Below are positions 1 to 10,166 of a stretch of DNA of 64,000 nucleotides, one piece after another. The stretch comes from Daldinia sp. FL1419 (taxonomy: Eukaryota; Ascomycota; Sordariomycetes; Xylariales; Hypoxylaceae): contig MU623372.1 in the NCBI GenBank assembly GCA_025201765.1, positions 186,001 through 250,000 of the forward strand, written 5' to 3'. The notes under the pieces were generated by a model that worked only from the letters and a program-made list of their open reading frames with translations, searched no databases and had not been told where the DNA came from. Within the stretch, counting starts at the first letter, position 1. Each line of letters opens with the position of its first letter. The translations under genes were made by a program, and so were the position numbers.

Positions 1-37
1 CCGCGAGGAACCCATCTACAACTATGGCTAAGGGCAG

Positions 38-72
38 CTACATATAGAACAAGTCCTTTGTTCTATATGTAG
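38..72. repeat. perfect 15-bp inverted repeat (hairpin)
   Basis: The arm at 38-52 (CTACATATAGAACAA) is exactly complementary to the arm at 58-72, with a 5-nt loop. It lies just upstream of the decayed 2EXR reading frame. It may be a small insertion or a hairpin in an old promoter; its function is unknown. Confidence 0.75.
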
Positions 73-90
73 CACAGGCTAGAACCCTGA

Positions 91-1290
91 CAATTTCCCC
101 AGTCCATAAGGCTTCCACCAGAAATTCGAGCCATGGTGTGGGAGTTAACTATCCCTCACCGAATACCCAGAATCAGGGAGTATATTTATATCCCGCCCGG
201 CTTTAATGTGTTCGGCATCGACCCAAGATTACCCCTTCCCTCAGCCGCTCAAGTCTGCCAGGAATCTCGAGCAATCGCTTACCGCAACGGGAGCCTCGTA
301 AACGTCAAGGGTTATAAGGGGTGTACGTAGATGGGTACGAACGCGGAGGACGAAATCTTCAGTTCTGAAGGGTCCTGGTATGATCCGAGTCGGGATTCTC
401 TCTGTTTACTTAAAAGCGACACAGACGCCCCAGTCCCAGTAAATAGCATCGTATTGGAGATTATGAGGCGCACACAGTCCGTTATAGTAGGCAAAGACTC
501 AGGCCGTACGAGTTGTTGCACGTTCCCCGGCTCACTCCCTAATTCATTGACCAATCTGAATTGCTTCCCACATTTGAAAAATGATCAATTTTGTATCAGC
601 TTGATACACACACAGTCGGCTCACGGATCACATCCCCGAAACCCGGCCATTCGGATTAGGACCTCCGGGGCCTGTTTCCATCGATGCTGGTAGTAAGGCA
701 GCCATGAAGGACCTGATCCATCGAATCGGAAAGGATCATTCTTCAGAGGAAGTCGGCAAGCTGATAAGCTGGTTGGAAATGGACGACGAAGAAGGAGAAG
801 AATGGTCTACTCCATACCATACGTACGTATGGTGAATGGCCTGAGTTCTTGGAACACGTACAAGGGAAATGGATTCTTGAGAGGTCTCACTGGTTACCCA
901 TTGATTGGAAAGAACCTCCGGGACGAACTGTTTGGCGAATTAAAACTAATACTACCAGAAAAATCGGTGGATTTAATGGCGCCAGATCTCCCTATATTTA
1001 GGAGCGTATTTCTGATCGAGTCGGAGGATGCCAGGAACTGGCCGTGCCTCGACTGAATGGGTTGGGGGGACGGAAAGGAGGTACGAAATCGTACCTATCC
1101 TGGCGTATCAAAAGCCTATATGCCCACCACAATTCCAGAACGGTCTTTAGGCGTCGCTATACCAGTGACGGAACTACCTTGCTTCTTGAGAAGCCTGCGA
1201 GACGGAGGCGGAGCTTTAGGCATCAGCGACGTCGGTCTGAACTTGTATTGCACTGGACGGGTAGGCCATGATATATATTACCTGAGTAGC
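91..1290 (+). pseudogene. decayed 2EXR-domain protein gene
   Basis: Frame 1 from position 91 gives a 2EXR-like start (FPQSIRLPPEIRAMVWEL), then AAQVCQESRAIA, and after an in-frame TAG at 328-330 the same frame continues with SWYDPSRDSLCL. These are three hallmark segments of the fungal 2EXR family, whose function is unknown. The coherent reading then moves to another frame near 650 (GPPGPVSIDAGSKAAMKDL), and further protein-like stretches up to about 1290 are broken by more stops. A stop lies just upstream of the domain, so no intact start survives. At least one nonsense change and one frameshift indicate a dead gene. An unrecognised intron could explain one break but not all of them. The downstream limit is approximate. 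Confidence 0.7.
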
Positions 1291-1533
1291 TAGGTCCTTG
1301 TCTAATCCAACAAATCGGAAGTAATATTATGATTATGAATACCACATCATCTTACCAAGTAAATGTGCTTCCCCTAAGGTGCCTCATAATGATTGAGGTT
1401 GGCCGTTGGCTCTAAGTTAGGACTTATCCACTAAACCGCTTCACCCCATCAATACATATATAGAATGATAATGGTCAAGTTTCTCACCGCCCAGATGATT
1501 AATTCTGGCAAAATCTAATGTTCCTATGAACTT

Positions 1534-1622
1534 GGTTTGGTGGTCTAGTGGTATGATTCTCGCTTAGGGACAACCCTATCCAATTATGCGAGAGGTCCCG
1601 GGTTCAATCCCCGGCCAAACCC
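1534..1622 (+). tRNA. tRNA-Pro (AGG) with 17-nt intron
   Basis: Acceptor arm GGTTTGG (1534-1540) pairs with CCAAACC (1615-1621). The D arm contains TGGTCTAGTGG, and the T arm contains the B box GGTTCAATCC. Anticodon stem CTCGC (1559-1563) pairs with GCGAG (1588-1592). The anticodon AGG is at 1566-1568. A 17-nt intron, 1570-1586, sits in the canonical position one base 3' of the anticodon. AGG reads CCU/CCC proline codons after inosine modification. The discriminator base is C1622, and a T-rich tract follows as a Pol III terminator. Confidence 0.93.
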
Positions 1623-2814
1623 TTTCTATTTTGCCAAATTTTTATTTAGTTGGACTCAAATGCTTCTTTTTTGGGACCATCGTGTTTGTTGATAGTGTTA
1701 ATACACTCTATTTCTCAATATTTTTTCTCCGCGTATACGTATTCCTTGACTTACAAAGGATAAATGTCCTAACCTAATCACCTGTATAATTTACTTGGAT
1801 TTTTCGGCCGAGGTCATTGCCAAACTCCCAGCGGAAATTACAACCCGGGCCTTGGTTACTCTACAGGCCGCGCATAGCCTAGCAATGCGAGAAATCCGCA
1901 TAAGCCGCCCAAACCGATAAAAACTTATTGCAAGGATTGACCGACTACATTGACACTCTCATTTCGGTATTGATCGGTGTGTGGTAGTCCAAGTGGACCC
2001 CTCGAGCTTAAGATGAATGGGGTCCGGCTCACCCGGAACAATGCAGGAGACCATATTGTTGCATTAGGTTGCTCGACGCGGTCGCATTGAAGGAAGCGGA
2101 AGCATGCCGGACAAGAAGCTCGAATAGCAGAGCCCTTAGGAAAACGTGCTGGTATGAGAGTAATCTATTCGTGATGAGGCGGTCGCTCGATAGTTGATGG
2201 TTAGGTACCCATGTAAAAAGTAAAAGGTAAGAAGTTGGGGTAGATAGCTCACCCTTTCGTACCCGAGTGATCGTCGATCGCCTCTAGCCATGACATCTGC
2301 AGGCTGCAGCTAACCTAATAGATAAGATACAAGATACATCTCACATCATAACTAGGTACTTATCTACTTCACGTACGTGCGTACCTATTAGCTCTAAGCG
2401 AGATGCTTATGTCAATATTATATGGCAAATTGTGTTTCTCCGACACGATATACATCATTCTTGTTAATTAATTATTTACAATTAATTATTTCCATACCAT
2501 ATCTCCGGTAGGCAGCTAGCTGTCAGGTAATTGAACTTTAAAACAAACCAAACCGGCCAAGGCTAGACAGGCCGGGCTAGCTCCTGCAGGCTGCAGCCTG
2601 GCGCTAACCAATGCTTTCGATCCGGGCACCCCTGAATATAGGTACCTAATGCTACCCGCGCAGCCGCGTCACATCCCGATACGTCGTAGCGCATATCGTC
2701 CACGGCCGCATTTTAAGGGGCCTTTTCGTTACATGCCGGCTTTGCTGCTGCTACCCAGGCCGCTTGGCTGCTACCCAGGCTGCTTGGTTGCTACCTAACC
2801 TAAGCTGTTATCTA
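1623..2814. other. non-coding spacer
   Basis: No supported gene. It contains short repeated words: two copies of TGCAGGCTGCAGC near 2299 and 2585, and three copies of GCTRCCCAGGC/TGCTACC near 2749-2800, close to the minisatellite. The only notable open frame starts inside the tRNA and is not protein-like. Confidence 0.5.
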
Positions 2815-4413
2815 GCCCGGTCTCAAAATTTTTATGGAAACCGGCCTACAAGTCAGTCTGAAAAGCAGTCTGAAAAGCCCGGTCTCAAAACCGGTCTAGA
2901 AACCAGCCTATGAAGTAGTCTGAAAGGCAATCTGAAATGCCCGGTCTCAAAATTTGCATCGAAACCGGTCTACAAGTCAATTTGAAAAGCAGTCTGAAAA
3001 GCCCGGTCTCAAAATTTGCATGGAAACCAGCCTATAATGTAGTCTGAAAGGCAATCTGATATGCCCGGTCTCAAAATTTGTATGGAAACCGGTCTACAAG
3101 TCAATCTGAAAAGCAGTCTGAAAAGCCCGGTCTCAAAACCGGTCTGCAAAGCAATCTGGAAAGCAACCTGAAATGCCCGGTCTCGAAATCTGTATGGAAA
3201 CCGGCCTGTAAAGCAATCTGAACAGCAATCTGGAAAGCAGTCTAAATGCCCGGTCTCGAAATCAATCTGCAAAGTAGCCTGAAAAGTAGTCTGAAAAGCC
3301 CGGTCTCGAAATCTGTCAGGAAACCGGTCTGTAAAGCAATCATGAAAAGCGATCTAAATGCCCGGTCTCGAAACCGGTCTGCAAAGATGTCTGAGAGAGC
3401 AGTCTGAAAAGCCCGGTCTCAAGGCCGGTCTGCAGAGCACTCTGGAAAGCAGTCTAAATGCCCGGTCTCAAGACCAGCCTGTAAAGTACACCTCCATCAG
3501 GATAGTAAACCATAGCGGCCTCCTACTGGTTCCAATATGCCGTGAAGTAACTACTAGGGAATTTTATATGGGAAATCCCCTGATATATACTTATTAATCT
3601 CGAAAGTTCGATAACATTTTTCCTTGCACGAGCCATAATACCGTGATCATATAAGCTACTACGTATTTTCTCTATAAAAATTATATACAAGTTACATGCG
3701 GAACTCTGAATGGGGCGGTGGAAGCCGCTATGGTTTACCATCCTGGTGGAGGTGTAGTCTGTAAAGCAACCTGAAATGCCCGGTCTCAAGGCCAGTCTGC
3801 AGAGCAGTCTGCAAAGCAGTCTGAAATGCCCGGTCTCAAGACCGGTCTGTAAAGCAACCTGTAAAGCAATTTGTAAAGCAGTCTGAAAAGGCCGGTTTCA
3901 AAACCGGTTTCAAAACCGGTCTGCAAAGCAGTCTGAAATGCAGTCTGAAATGCCCGGTCTCAAAATTGATCTGGAAACCGGCCTGGAAGGCAGTCTGAAA
4001 AAGCAGTCCATATGCCCGGTCTCAAAATTGGTGGTCTGGAAAGTTGAAACCGGCCTGGAAAGCAATTTGAAAAGCAGTCCAAATGCCCGGTCTCAAAATC
4101 GATATGGAAACCGGTCTGCAAAGCAATCTGCAAGGCAACCTGCAAAGCAACCTGAAAAGCCCGGTTTCATAGCCGGTCTGGAAACCAACCTATAAGGCAG
4201 TCTAGAAAGCAATCTGGAAAGCAGTCCAAATGCCCGGTCTCAAAATTGATCTGGAAACCGGCCTGGAAGGCAGTCTGAAAAAGCAATCCAAATGCCCGGT
4301 CTCAAAATTGTTGGTGTGGAAAGTTGAAACCGGCCTGGAAAGCAATCTGAAAAAGCAGCCCATATGCCCGGTCTCAAAATTGGTCTAGAAACCGGTCTAA
4401 AAATCAGTCTAAC
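2815..4413. repeat. hierarchical minisatellite, about 20 units
   Basis: Degenerate tandem units each start with GCCCGGTCTC (2815, 2878, 2939, 3001, 3063, 3125, 3175, 3248, 3298, 3360, 3411, 3460, then 3777, 3827, 3951, 4013, 4084, 4156, 4231, 4296, 4366). Unit lengths are mostly about 50, 62 or 73 bp. They differ by one approximately 12-bp sub-unit of the form GCAGTCTGAAAA, so the array has two levels of repetition. Many units carry CCGGTCTC followed about 13 nt later by GAAACCGG, which can form an imperfect 8-bp stem. A TIR element interrupts the array at 3487-3756. Short open frames inside it are by-products of the repeat. Confidence 0.9.
3487..3756. mobile_element. MITE-like element with 33-bp terminal inverted repeats
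   Basis: The left end (3487-3519, starting TACACCTCCATCAGGAT) and the right end (3724-3756, ending GGTGGAGGTGTA) are inverted copies with two mismatches in 33 bp. The 270-bp body is AT-rich, has no gene and is unlike the surrounding minisatellite, which resumes directly on both sides. Both ends carry TA, as expected for a TA target duplication of the Tc1/mariner type. That superfamily assignment is an inference. The element is too short to encode a transposase and would be non-autonomous. Confidence 0.75.
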
Positions 4414-4849
4414 CGTACTAGGCTACATAGTATGGTTGCAGGCGGCAGGCGGCAGGCCAAAGAAAAACGACATTGTCAGGTAGGTACTTCGTACTGCTAG
4501 AAATGGTTAGACACCACCCTTGGAAACTACTGTAGTTTACTATGTACATAGTAAAAGCCGGTCTAAAAGCCGGTTGGTCTGGGAGCCGGACTGGGTTGCT
4601 GACATATCCTGCATATAAAAAGGAAGCGTTGTACCATAGTAACTTGTAACCCTTTCGTAATGCGCCGATCCTTTTGATCTACACGCGAGTCAAAAGACGA
4701 CGATCAACAGATACCCGAGTCATTCGTTCATTAATCTCGATCCGCTCATTTATAAGGTCGACTACACTCTTTTTGTTGCTTTTTGGTTTCACAAAGACCT
4801 GGTTATTAATTGCATAACTATTAATTAACACACAAGATTAACATACAAG
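4414..4849 (+). promoter_or_regulatory. promoter region of the 4850 gene, TATA box at 4613-4620
   Basis: The segment ATATAAAA at 4613-4620 is a good TATA box about 235 bp before the start codon. This implies a 5' leader of roughly 200 nt with T-rich and ATTAATT stretches. A triplicated GGCGGCA run lies near 4440-4457, and short CCGGTCT-like words related to the minisatellite lie near 4556-4585. No other gene is seen here. Confidence 0.4.
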
Positions 4850-5563
4850 ATGCATACTAATAACGCCATCGTCCTCACAGCCCTTGCCGCCTGCGCTTCG
4901 GCCCAACTCCAGAACCTCTTGCCGCGCCAGACTTTCGACAGCTCCGAACCGGAAGAGACCGAATCGTCGCCGGAATGCATTTCTCGTGTTCAGTCTTGGT
5001 CCCAAGGTTTCCCTACCCCGGCTCCGGCCCTAGGAAGCGCGATGGATAGTGTTACCGTCGATGGCGGCATGGCCGAGTCAGGACTGCCAGGCCTGTGTCA
5101 GTATGGCGTTGCTCTGGGCAGCGAACAAGGCCCTGCCTATACTTCCTACTGCCTCAGCATGTACTCGTATCTATCTACCCAGTCATCCAACTTACTCGCT
5201 CTGGCCACCACCTGCTCCGACGACATGGGTGCTCCTCCGGAGATTATCACCAGCCAGCTTGACGAACTCCTCGGCGTGTACTCCCAGTTTTCCGCAGGTG
5301 GCTGCAAGGCAGTCTCCACAACTACTACAGAAGACTCTTCCAGTGGTGCTCCTACTTCCACCTCCGGCAGCGTTGCAGCCACCACGACAAATGCTAGCGG
5401 TTCCGCCACTGCCACCGACAGCTCTGCATCCTTGGCAGCAGATGCATCCAGCAGCTCAGCTACATCGCCGATCCCAACTGGCAACGGTACCCCTCAGCAA
5501 ACCGGTGTCCTCGCCGCAGCCGCCGTAGCCGCTGGTTTCATCGGCGCTGCTGTGGCCCTATAG
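4850..5563 (+). CDS. GPI-anchored, Ser/Thr-rich cell-surface protein
   Basis: A single-exon 237-residue protein. Residues 1-19 form a signal peptide (MHTNNAIVLTALAACASA), followed by LLPRQ, which could be a Kex2-type cut site. Residues 35-150 form a compact region with five cysteines, beginning SSPECISRVQSW. Residues 150-215 are a Ser/Thr/Ala-rich stalk suited to O-glycosylation. The last 18 residues (VLAAAAVAAGFIGAAVAL) are a hydrophobic GPI-attachment signal after small residues. The layout resembles fungal infection-structure-type surface proteins (DUF7735-like), but I place that family only tentatively. The likely location is the plasma membrane or cell wall. A TATA box lies upstream at 4613. 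Confidence 0.8.
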   Translation: MHTNNAIVLTALAACASAQLQNLLPRQTFDSSEPEETESSPECISRVQSWSQGFPTPAPALGSAMDSVTVDGGMAESGLPGLCQYGVALGSEQGPAYTSYCLSMYSYLSTQSSNLLALATTCSDDMGAPPEIITSQLDELLGVYSQFSAGGCKAVSTTTTEDSSSGAPTSTSGSVAATTTNASGSATATDSSASLAADASSSSATSPIPTGNGTPQQTGVLAAAAVAAGFIGAAVAL

Positions 5564-5884
5564 GCTTCTCAGTTAATCATACTGTAAGAAAATTAATAAG
5601 ACAAAATTTAATGTCTACCTACTCTGTAGGATTCTGCTTCTCTGGACGTGTCTTGCGTCCCCGGTTTGGCGCTTTTTAGTTACCCCGTTTACCCTTACAC
5701 CCTCTGTCTACTTCATATGAGTGTATATAGTCTCCCTACTTGACTGGCCTGTTAGAGGCGTGGGCTCAATAGGCTACCTATCATAGAACCAATAATAATA
5801 GTATACATGACGTGTCTTATCTGGCTTCTTCTCTGTGTTTGTTGCTACTGCCGAGTCTGATATTGTATTCGGTATTGTAAGTTA
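5564..5884. other. spacer between convergent genes
   Basis: The 3' flanks of the GPI protein gene (+) and the monooxygenase gene (-). AT-rich with AATAATAATA near 5789. No gene or stable RNA is seen. Confidence 0.5.
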
Positions 5885-7072
5885 TCATAGGTTGACTTCA
5901 TTATATTCCGTCCACTCTTTTCCCTGCCAAAATTTCTGGCCGCCCCTGAAAGAATGCTCGATTCTCTCCTTTGCTCTTTCTTCCATTCTTGACTCGAATT
6001 CTGCAACGCCGCTCTTCGTCCCCCCCTCAGCAATGGTTTGCGCCAAATCTGCTGCACTCCGAACGGCAGTATCGCCACCGGATCCACCCATGGGGCTCAT
6101 GGGATGTGCTGCGTCACCGATGAGTGTAACTAGTCCAGTCCGGCCAGATGATCTTATTCTGATATCAGGTTTGCTTGATAGAACGGGAATGCAGGCGGTA
6201 AGGTCGTGATTAGCTGAACTCAATAACAGCTTCAGAGCAGGATGCCATGTCTTAGCTACTCGTTCTAGGGCCTGACTCTTTTCGCTTGCAGTCTTAGGCA
6301 AAACCTTCGAATATTGGAAAGGTGCCGTACAAACGACCCAGTAGATATAACCGGGGAAGTCTGGTAACCTTGCGTTTGATTCTTTCCGGACGCTCTTCGA
6401 CCACATCATAGGATCGACAATGGTCTGGACGTTTGACTCCGGGTCCTGGTACATACACCAGGTAAGCATATCCCGCGGTACACTTTTCTCGAGATCGTCG
6501 GTCAGTGGAGTTCGACCCCACATGAGCCAGCGTTCTAGATCGAGCAGTCTGCGATCGGACTGAAGCTCCGCGCGCACGCGGCTCCTGATGCCATCCGCAC
6601 CCACAAGTAGCCGTCCTAGCGCCGTCGATCCGTCCACAAATCTGACTTGCACTTGGTCCCCGACAACCCTGTATGACTCGAATTCCCTGTCGTACTCTAC
6701 GGCATCATCGATGTTCAGCGTAAGGAGCATGCGAATCCACGTCCTGCCCACGGGCATCGAGACCGGGTCTGCTGGGACCTGTTTTGCGAACTCGAGCTTC
6801 TTGGCATCTACGTATCGCGGCTCGAAGCGGTACCTCTCGGCCTCGGTGCGTCGAAGCAGGTCCTGGAGCTCGGGAGATAAGACGCTGTCGAGAGCTGCTT
6901 GGCCGTCTTTGGATATACGGAAACGGTGGCCCTGCGAGCTGCGGGATTGAGGGTATCTCTCGAAGAGCCGGAACGGGATGGAACGGAGACGTAAGCCTTG
7001 CGCTAGCGCGAGGCCGGCAATACCTGCGCCGATGATTAGGACCGGCGGATCGGATGTGGTGTTTTGTTCCAT
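5885..7072 (-). CDS. FAD-dependent monooxygenase
   Basis: A single-exon 395-residue flavoprotein of the group A aromatic hydroxylase / salicylate hydroxylase-like superfamily, which uses FAD and NAD(P)H to hydroxylate or epoxidise a substrate. Residues 11-20 give the Rossmann fingerprint VLIIGAGIAG, followed by the FERYP acidic end of beta-2. The DG motif is LVGADGIRSRVRAEL near residue 157. The FAD ribityl-binding GD motif is GDAAHPMSPMGGSGG near residues 317-331. There is no signal peptide or membrane tail. Length is normal for the short form of the family. The sequence does not give the substrate, and no PKS or NRPS lies nearby to assign a pathway. Confidence 0.9.
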   Translation of the reverse strand: MEQNTTSDPPVLIIGAGIAGLALAQGLRLRSIPFRLFERYPQSRSSQGHRFRISKDGQAALDSVLSPELQDLLRRTEAERYRFEPRYVDAKKLEFAKQVPADPVSMPVGRTWIRMLLTLNIDDAVEYDREFESYRVVGDQVQVRFVDGSTALGRLLVGADGIRSRVRAELQSDRRLLDLERWLMWGRTPLTDDLEKSVPRDMLTWCMYQDPESNVQTIVDPMMWSKSVRKESNARLPDFPGYIYWVVCTAPFQYSKVLPKTASEKSQALERVAKTWHPALKLLLSSANHDLTACIPVLSSKPDIRIRSSGRTGLVTLIGDAAHPMSPMGGSGGDTAVRSAADLAQTIAEGGTKSGVAEFESRMEERAKERIEHSFRGGQKFWQGKEWTEYNEVNL

Positions 7073-7628
7073 GTCGAGATAAGGTGCTATGAGAAGTTTA
7101 GACTAGTTAAGGTGTATGAAGCGCATGAGCCTCACTGCTTCGATATTCAGGTTCCGCAAGGGACAAGTTGATAGTTTAAATTGATATATCTTGTTTTATT
7201 CCCGTCCTAGCAACACCTTATTATTTACCTAAGTAGCCTCCTGTTTCGATATACTTATGAATATACGGAAATGATGACAGACATGAGGATACATGAAGTC
7301 AATTACCTTATGATAGCAGATACCTAGTAACTCTTTAAGGTCGGTATAACGGTCCCATTGCATGCTGACTCCTTTCCTCTGGTAATGATGTTGGTGTCAA
7401 AATATTTTTACCAAATCGGATGCGTACCGACAGATCCTCTCTGGGTTAGGAGACGACTGATTCAGGTGGAGAAAGGTACAGAAGAGTCAACGATCTGCAT
7501 AGGTCTAGACTGGCCCTGTTCATATACAGAACACGTTATCTGTAGAAGTCGCGTTGAGTTTATTTTATATTTTTCTAACCTCTCGTCGCCGAGAATGCAC
7601 CCGAACGTTTGAGCTTCAGTTGTAAGAA
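7073..7628. other. promoter side of the monooxygenase and spacer
   Basis: AT-rich DNA upstream of the monooxygenase start. I see no gene. A weak 84-residue open frame at 7358-7612 has no recognisable features. Confidence 0.45.
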
Positions 7629-8085
7629 CTATTTGATCGAAAACCCCCGCCGATTATCGCGACCCCATGGGTTTATGGCCGCATAGGACTCCCAAGGTAG
7701 TTCTGCATCAGAGGCCAGGAGGAATGAACCGTCCAAATTTGGGCGTGATATGAAAGAGGTGTAGTAATCGTCCAGGAAAGTTACGATGTCTCCAGGGTGG
7801 GCTATGGCGGTCCATGTTGAATCGTCCAGCCGGTGACGGTGGAACCGCCTGGGTCTCGGCGCGTGATTGATAGCATGCCCGAATACACACACGCAGACAT
7901 ATGTTCCGGAAATGCCCTGTTTTCGTCAATCGACGTCTAGATCTGAGGAACGATGATATCTTTCATGAATATTAGCCGTGCTTGGATATCCCAGATGCGT
8001 CGTAGAGGGAGTGTTTCTAGGCTGCCTTTCACTATTTCGCACTCGACAGGTCGCTCAATGTCTGGGTACATGTCAAGGATGTGCC
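7629..8085 (-). pseudogene. broken gene fragment, family not recognised
   Basis: The minus strand reads as one protein-like sequence through several breaks. It starts near 8085 with HILDMYPDIERPVECE and GSLETLPLRRIWDIQARL, meets a stop after MKDIIVPQI, and continues in the same frame with FPEHMSACVYSGMLS and DPGGSTVTG. It then changes frame to LDDSTWTAIAHPGDIVTFL and ends with WESYAAINPWGRDNRRG before a stop at 7629. The consistent protein-like quality across a stop and a frame change points to a relic of a coding gene. I do not recognise the family. The fragment probably lacks both ends. Confidence 0.5.
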
Positions 8086-8499
8086 CGAGAAGGGTTATTA
8101 TTTAGATAATCCCTACGAGGGAATAATGAATGCCGAGAGAAAGAATAAAAGCTTTCCCCGTTTGCTGCACTTATTAGTGCCTTGCCTGACCAGATCTCAA
8201 TACGGCCTCAATCCCTTGCTTAGAACTCCACATGGCCACATTGTCAAGTTGGCGGGAGGTAGGACTCCTGGAGCAGCCTTCTCTCATTAAAACATACGGA
8301 TTAAGTGAGCATTCTAAAGACATGAGTCGTTCGTATATAGTCCGGCTAACTTACCGAGTGTATAAAATGAACAGGTAAGTATTATTTCTCCTTGTGGTAG
8401 CTCTTTCGATCATGGACGCGTGATATGTTATATATATATGCCTTGCCTATATGTACCTATATACTCATTCAAATACTACCTAGGAGATATATGCGCCGC
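8086..8499. other. spacer
   Basis: AT-rich sequence between the pseudogene fragment and the 3' end of the acid phosphatase gene. No supported gene. Confidence 0.45.
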
Positions 8500-10064
8500 T
8501 CATTGGGCAACAAACTGCTGCTTATGTGACTTATGCAGGACAGAAGTATCTAGGACTTCACCGGTAGCCGACCGGATGAAGTCAACTTGCAGATTATTAA
8601 CGTCTAAAAAGCTTATCTTAGCATAACTGAAGTCATCAGCGTACGCAAAAGAGTTGAAAGACACATTGCTTCCCACCGCGCTGAGACCCTCGATATTTCC
8701 CGCGCCACCCGCCACGATATACATGGGCGCTGCGGGGTCATCCATACCATTAGGGTCCGCGGTATTATTGTAGGCGGGCTGGAAACGCTGAGAGTTGTGG
8801 ACATGGCCGAATATAGCCAGGTCGACGCCGTACTTGTAGAGTAGAGGCTCGAAGGCATTTTGACACGGCGTGCAGCCGCCGCCGCCGGTGGTGTACCACG
8901 GCCGGTGGCCCCCGATAAGGAGCCAGGGTGTTACAGTGCGGTCGACGGAAGCTAGATCCGCCTCGAGAAACTGGAGCTGCTGGTCAGGGGCTCCGAAGGG
9001 GCCGCTGTTAAGACCGGCAGAACCCCCCTTTCCGTCCGGTGCGTCATCAAAATCCGTCTCCGTGTTAAGCATGACAAAGTGAAGCATGCCGTATTCGAAC
9101 GAATACCAAAAAGGCGGGTTGGCTAACAATTGCGCCTTGTTGGCATTGATCTTGGCGGCTTCGGCAGCGGATGTTGATGGGAATGCGGTTGACATCGTAT
9201 CCCCAAACCGGTTCATGAAGTCCGTGAAGTTCTTCTGCCCGGCTGGACACAGTCCCGTCGTATAGGGGATTTCTTGGCAAGCCGCTTCGTGGTTACCAGG
9301 ACTGGCCATGTATGCCTTACGACCAGATATCGGGGATAATTGGTCATAGAACTGCTCTAAGATGGCCTGAAAAGCATCTTCGCCATCGAAGATATTCTTA
9401 GGCTTTAATATCCAGTCGTCGGCATATGCGAAGTCTCCAGGATGCACGATAAACTCATAATCATCCACCGTATCAGCCAGTTGGTTAATAGTCGTGTGGT
9501 TCAAGGACGGATCGATATGAGGAATTGTATCCCTTTTGGCCTCGTCCATTTGAATGGTATATCCATCAGCGCCGTATACACCTAGGTCTATCACGGCGTT
9601 CATAGCAAAAGGGGTTGTGTCGCCGGCTATTCGAGGGCTAAAGAAGTGTTCGACGGTAGAGTTCGTCGATACTATTTTATAGTAGTACGTGGTTGCGGGC
9701 GACAATCCAGTGAGTACGACCACATTGGCGTAAGTACGTGATGATGGATAGGTGACTGAATTACTTGAGCAAGCCTCGGAACTGAGTGCGCTGCTGGACG
9801 TGCCATACTGGACACATGGCTTATCTATCTTCTGGTATGTATTCCACCCCACGGAGATGGCTAGACCATATGAGATTAATCAGTAAGAAATGACCGGAGT
9901 TTCTGGGCTTATATCGTTGTAAACTCACCATTGGGGCCATTAATGGCGAGACGCTGCTGGAATGGAGTTGTCAGGTCAGTAGGTTTTGATGGAAAGCTGG
10001 CTGCAGCAATAACACAGGGAGCGAAGAGAGGCAGTCCCCGTGCAAGCGCAAGTAAGTTCACCAT
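8500..10064 (-). CDS. secreted purple acid phosphatase, 2 exons
   Basis: Exon 1 is 10064-9929 and exon 2 is 9860-8500, joined over a GTGAGT...CTAG intron of 68 nt, giving 498 residues. The start gives a signal peptide (MVNLLALARGLPLF, then CVIAAAS). An N-terminal fibronectin-like domain with LTGLSPATTYYYKI is followed by a metallophosphatase domain. Its metal motifs are DLGVYGADG (near 136), GDFAYADD (near 187), GNHEAACQE, GGHRPWY and GHVHNSQRF. These are the purple acid phosphatase signature for a dinuclear Fe/Zn or Fe/Mn centre that hydrolyses phosphomonoesters at acid pH. Several NxT/S sites fit secretion. The likely role is scavenging external phosphate. It is a full-length fungal family member. 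Confidence 0.93.
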
Positions 10065-10158
10065 TATGTGAAGCTTCTGCGTTAACCAAAGAGGCTCAAA
10101 AGTAAAACTGAGACTTACACTTTGACCTAAGGATCAAACAACCTATAGGGAATAGAAG

Positions 10159-10166
10159 TATTTATA
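10159..10166 (-). promoter_or_regulatory. TATA box of acid phosphatase gene
   Basis: On the minus strand the segment reads TATAAATA, about 95 bp before the ATG at 10064. Position and sequence fit a core promoter. Confidence 0.5.

Noticed and set aside
3009..4195. Short open frames of 60-88 codons in the minisatellite
   Set aside because: Their translations simply repeat the tandem unit and change frame with unit length. No start context or conservation is visible.
2815..4413. CRISPR array
   Set aside because: Units are degenerate and contiguous, with no unique spacers, and the genome is eukaryotic.
4850..9860. Secondary-metabolite cluster around the FAD monooxygenase
   Set aside because: No PKS, NRPS, terpene cyclase or P450 gene is found in the window, and the neighbours are unrelated secreted proteins.
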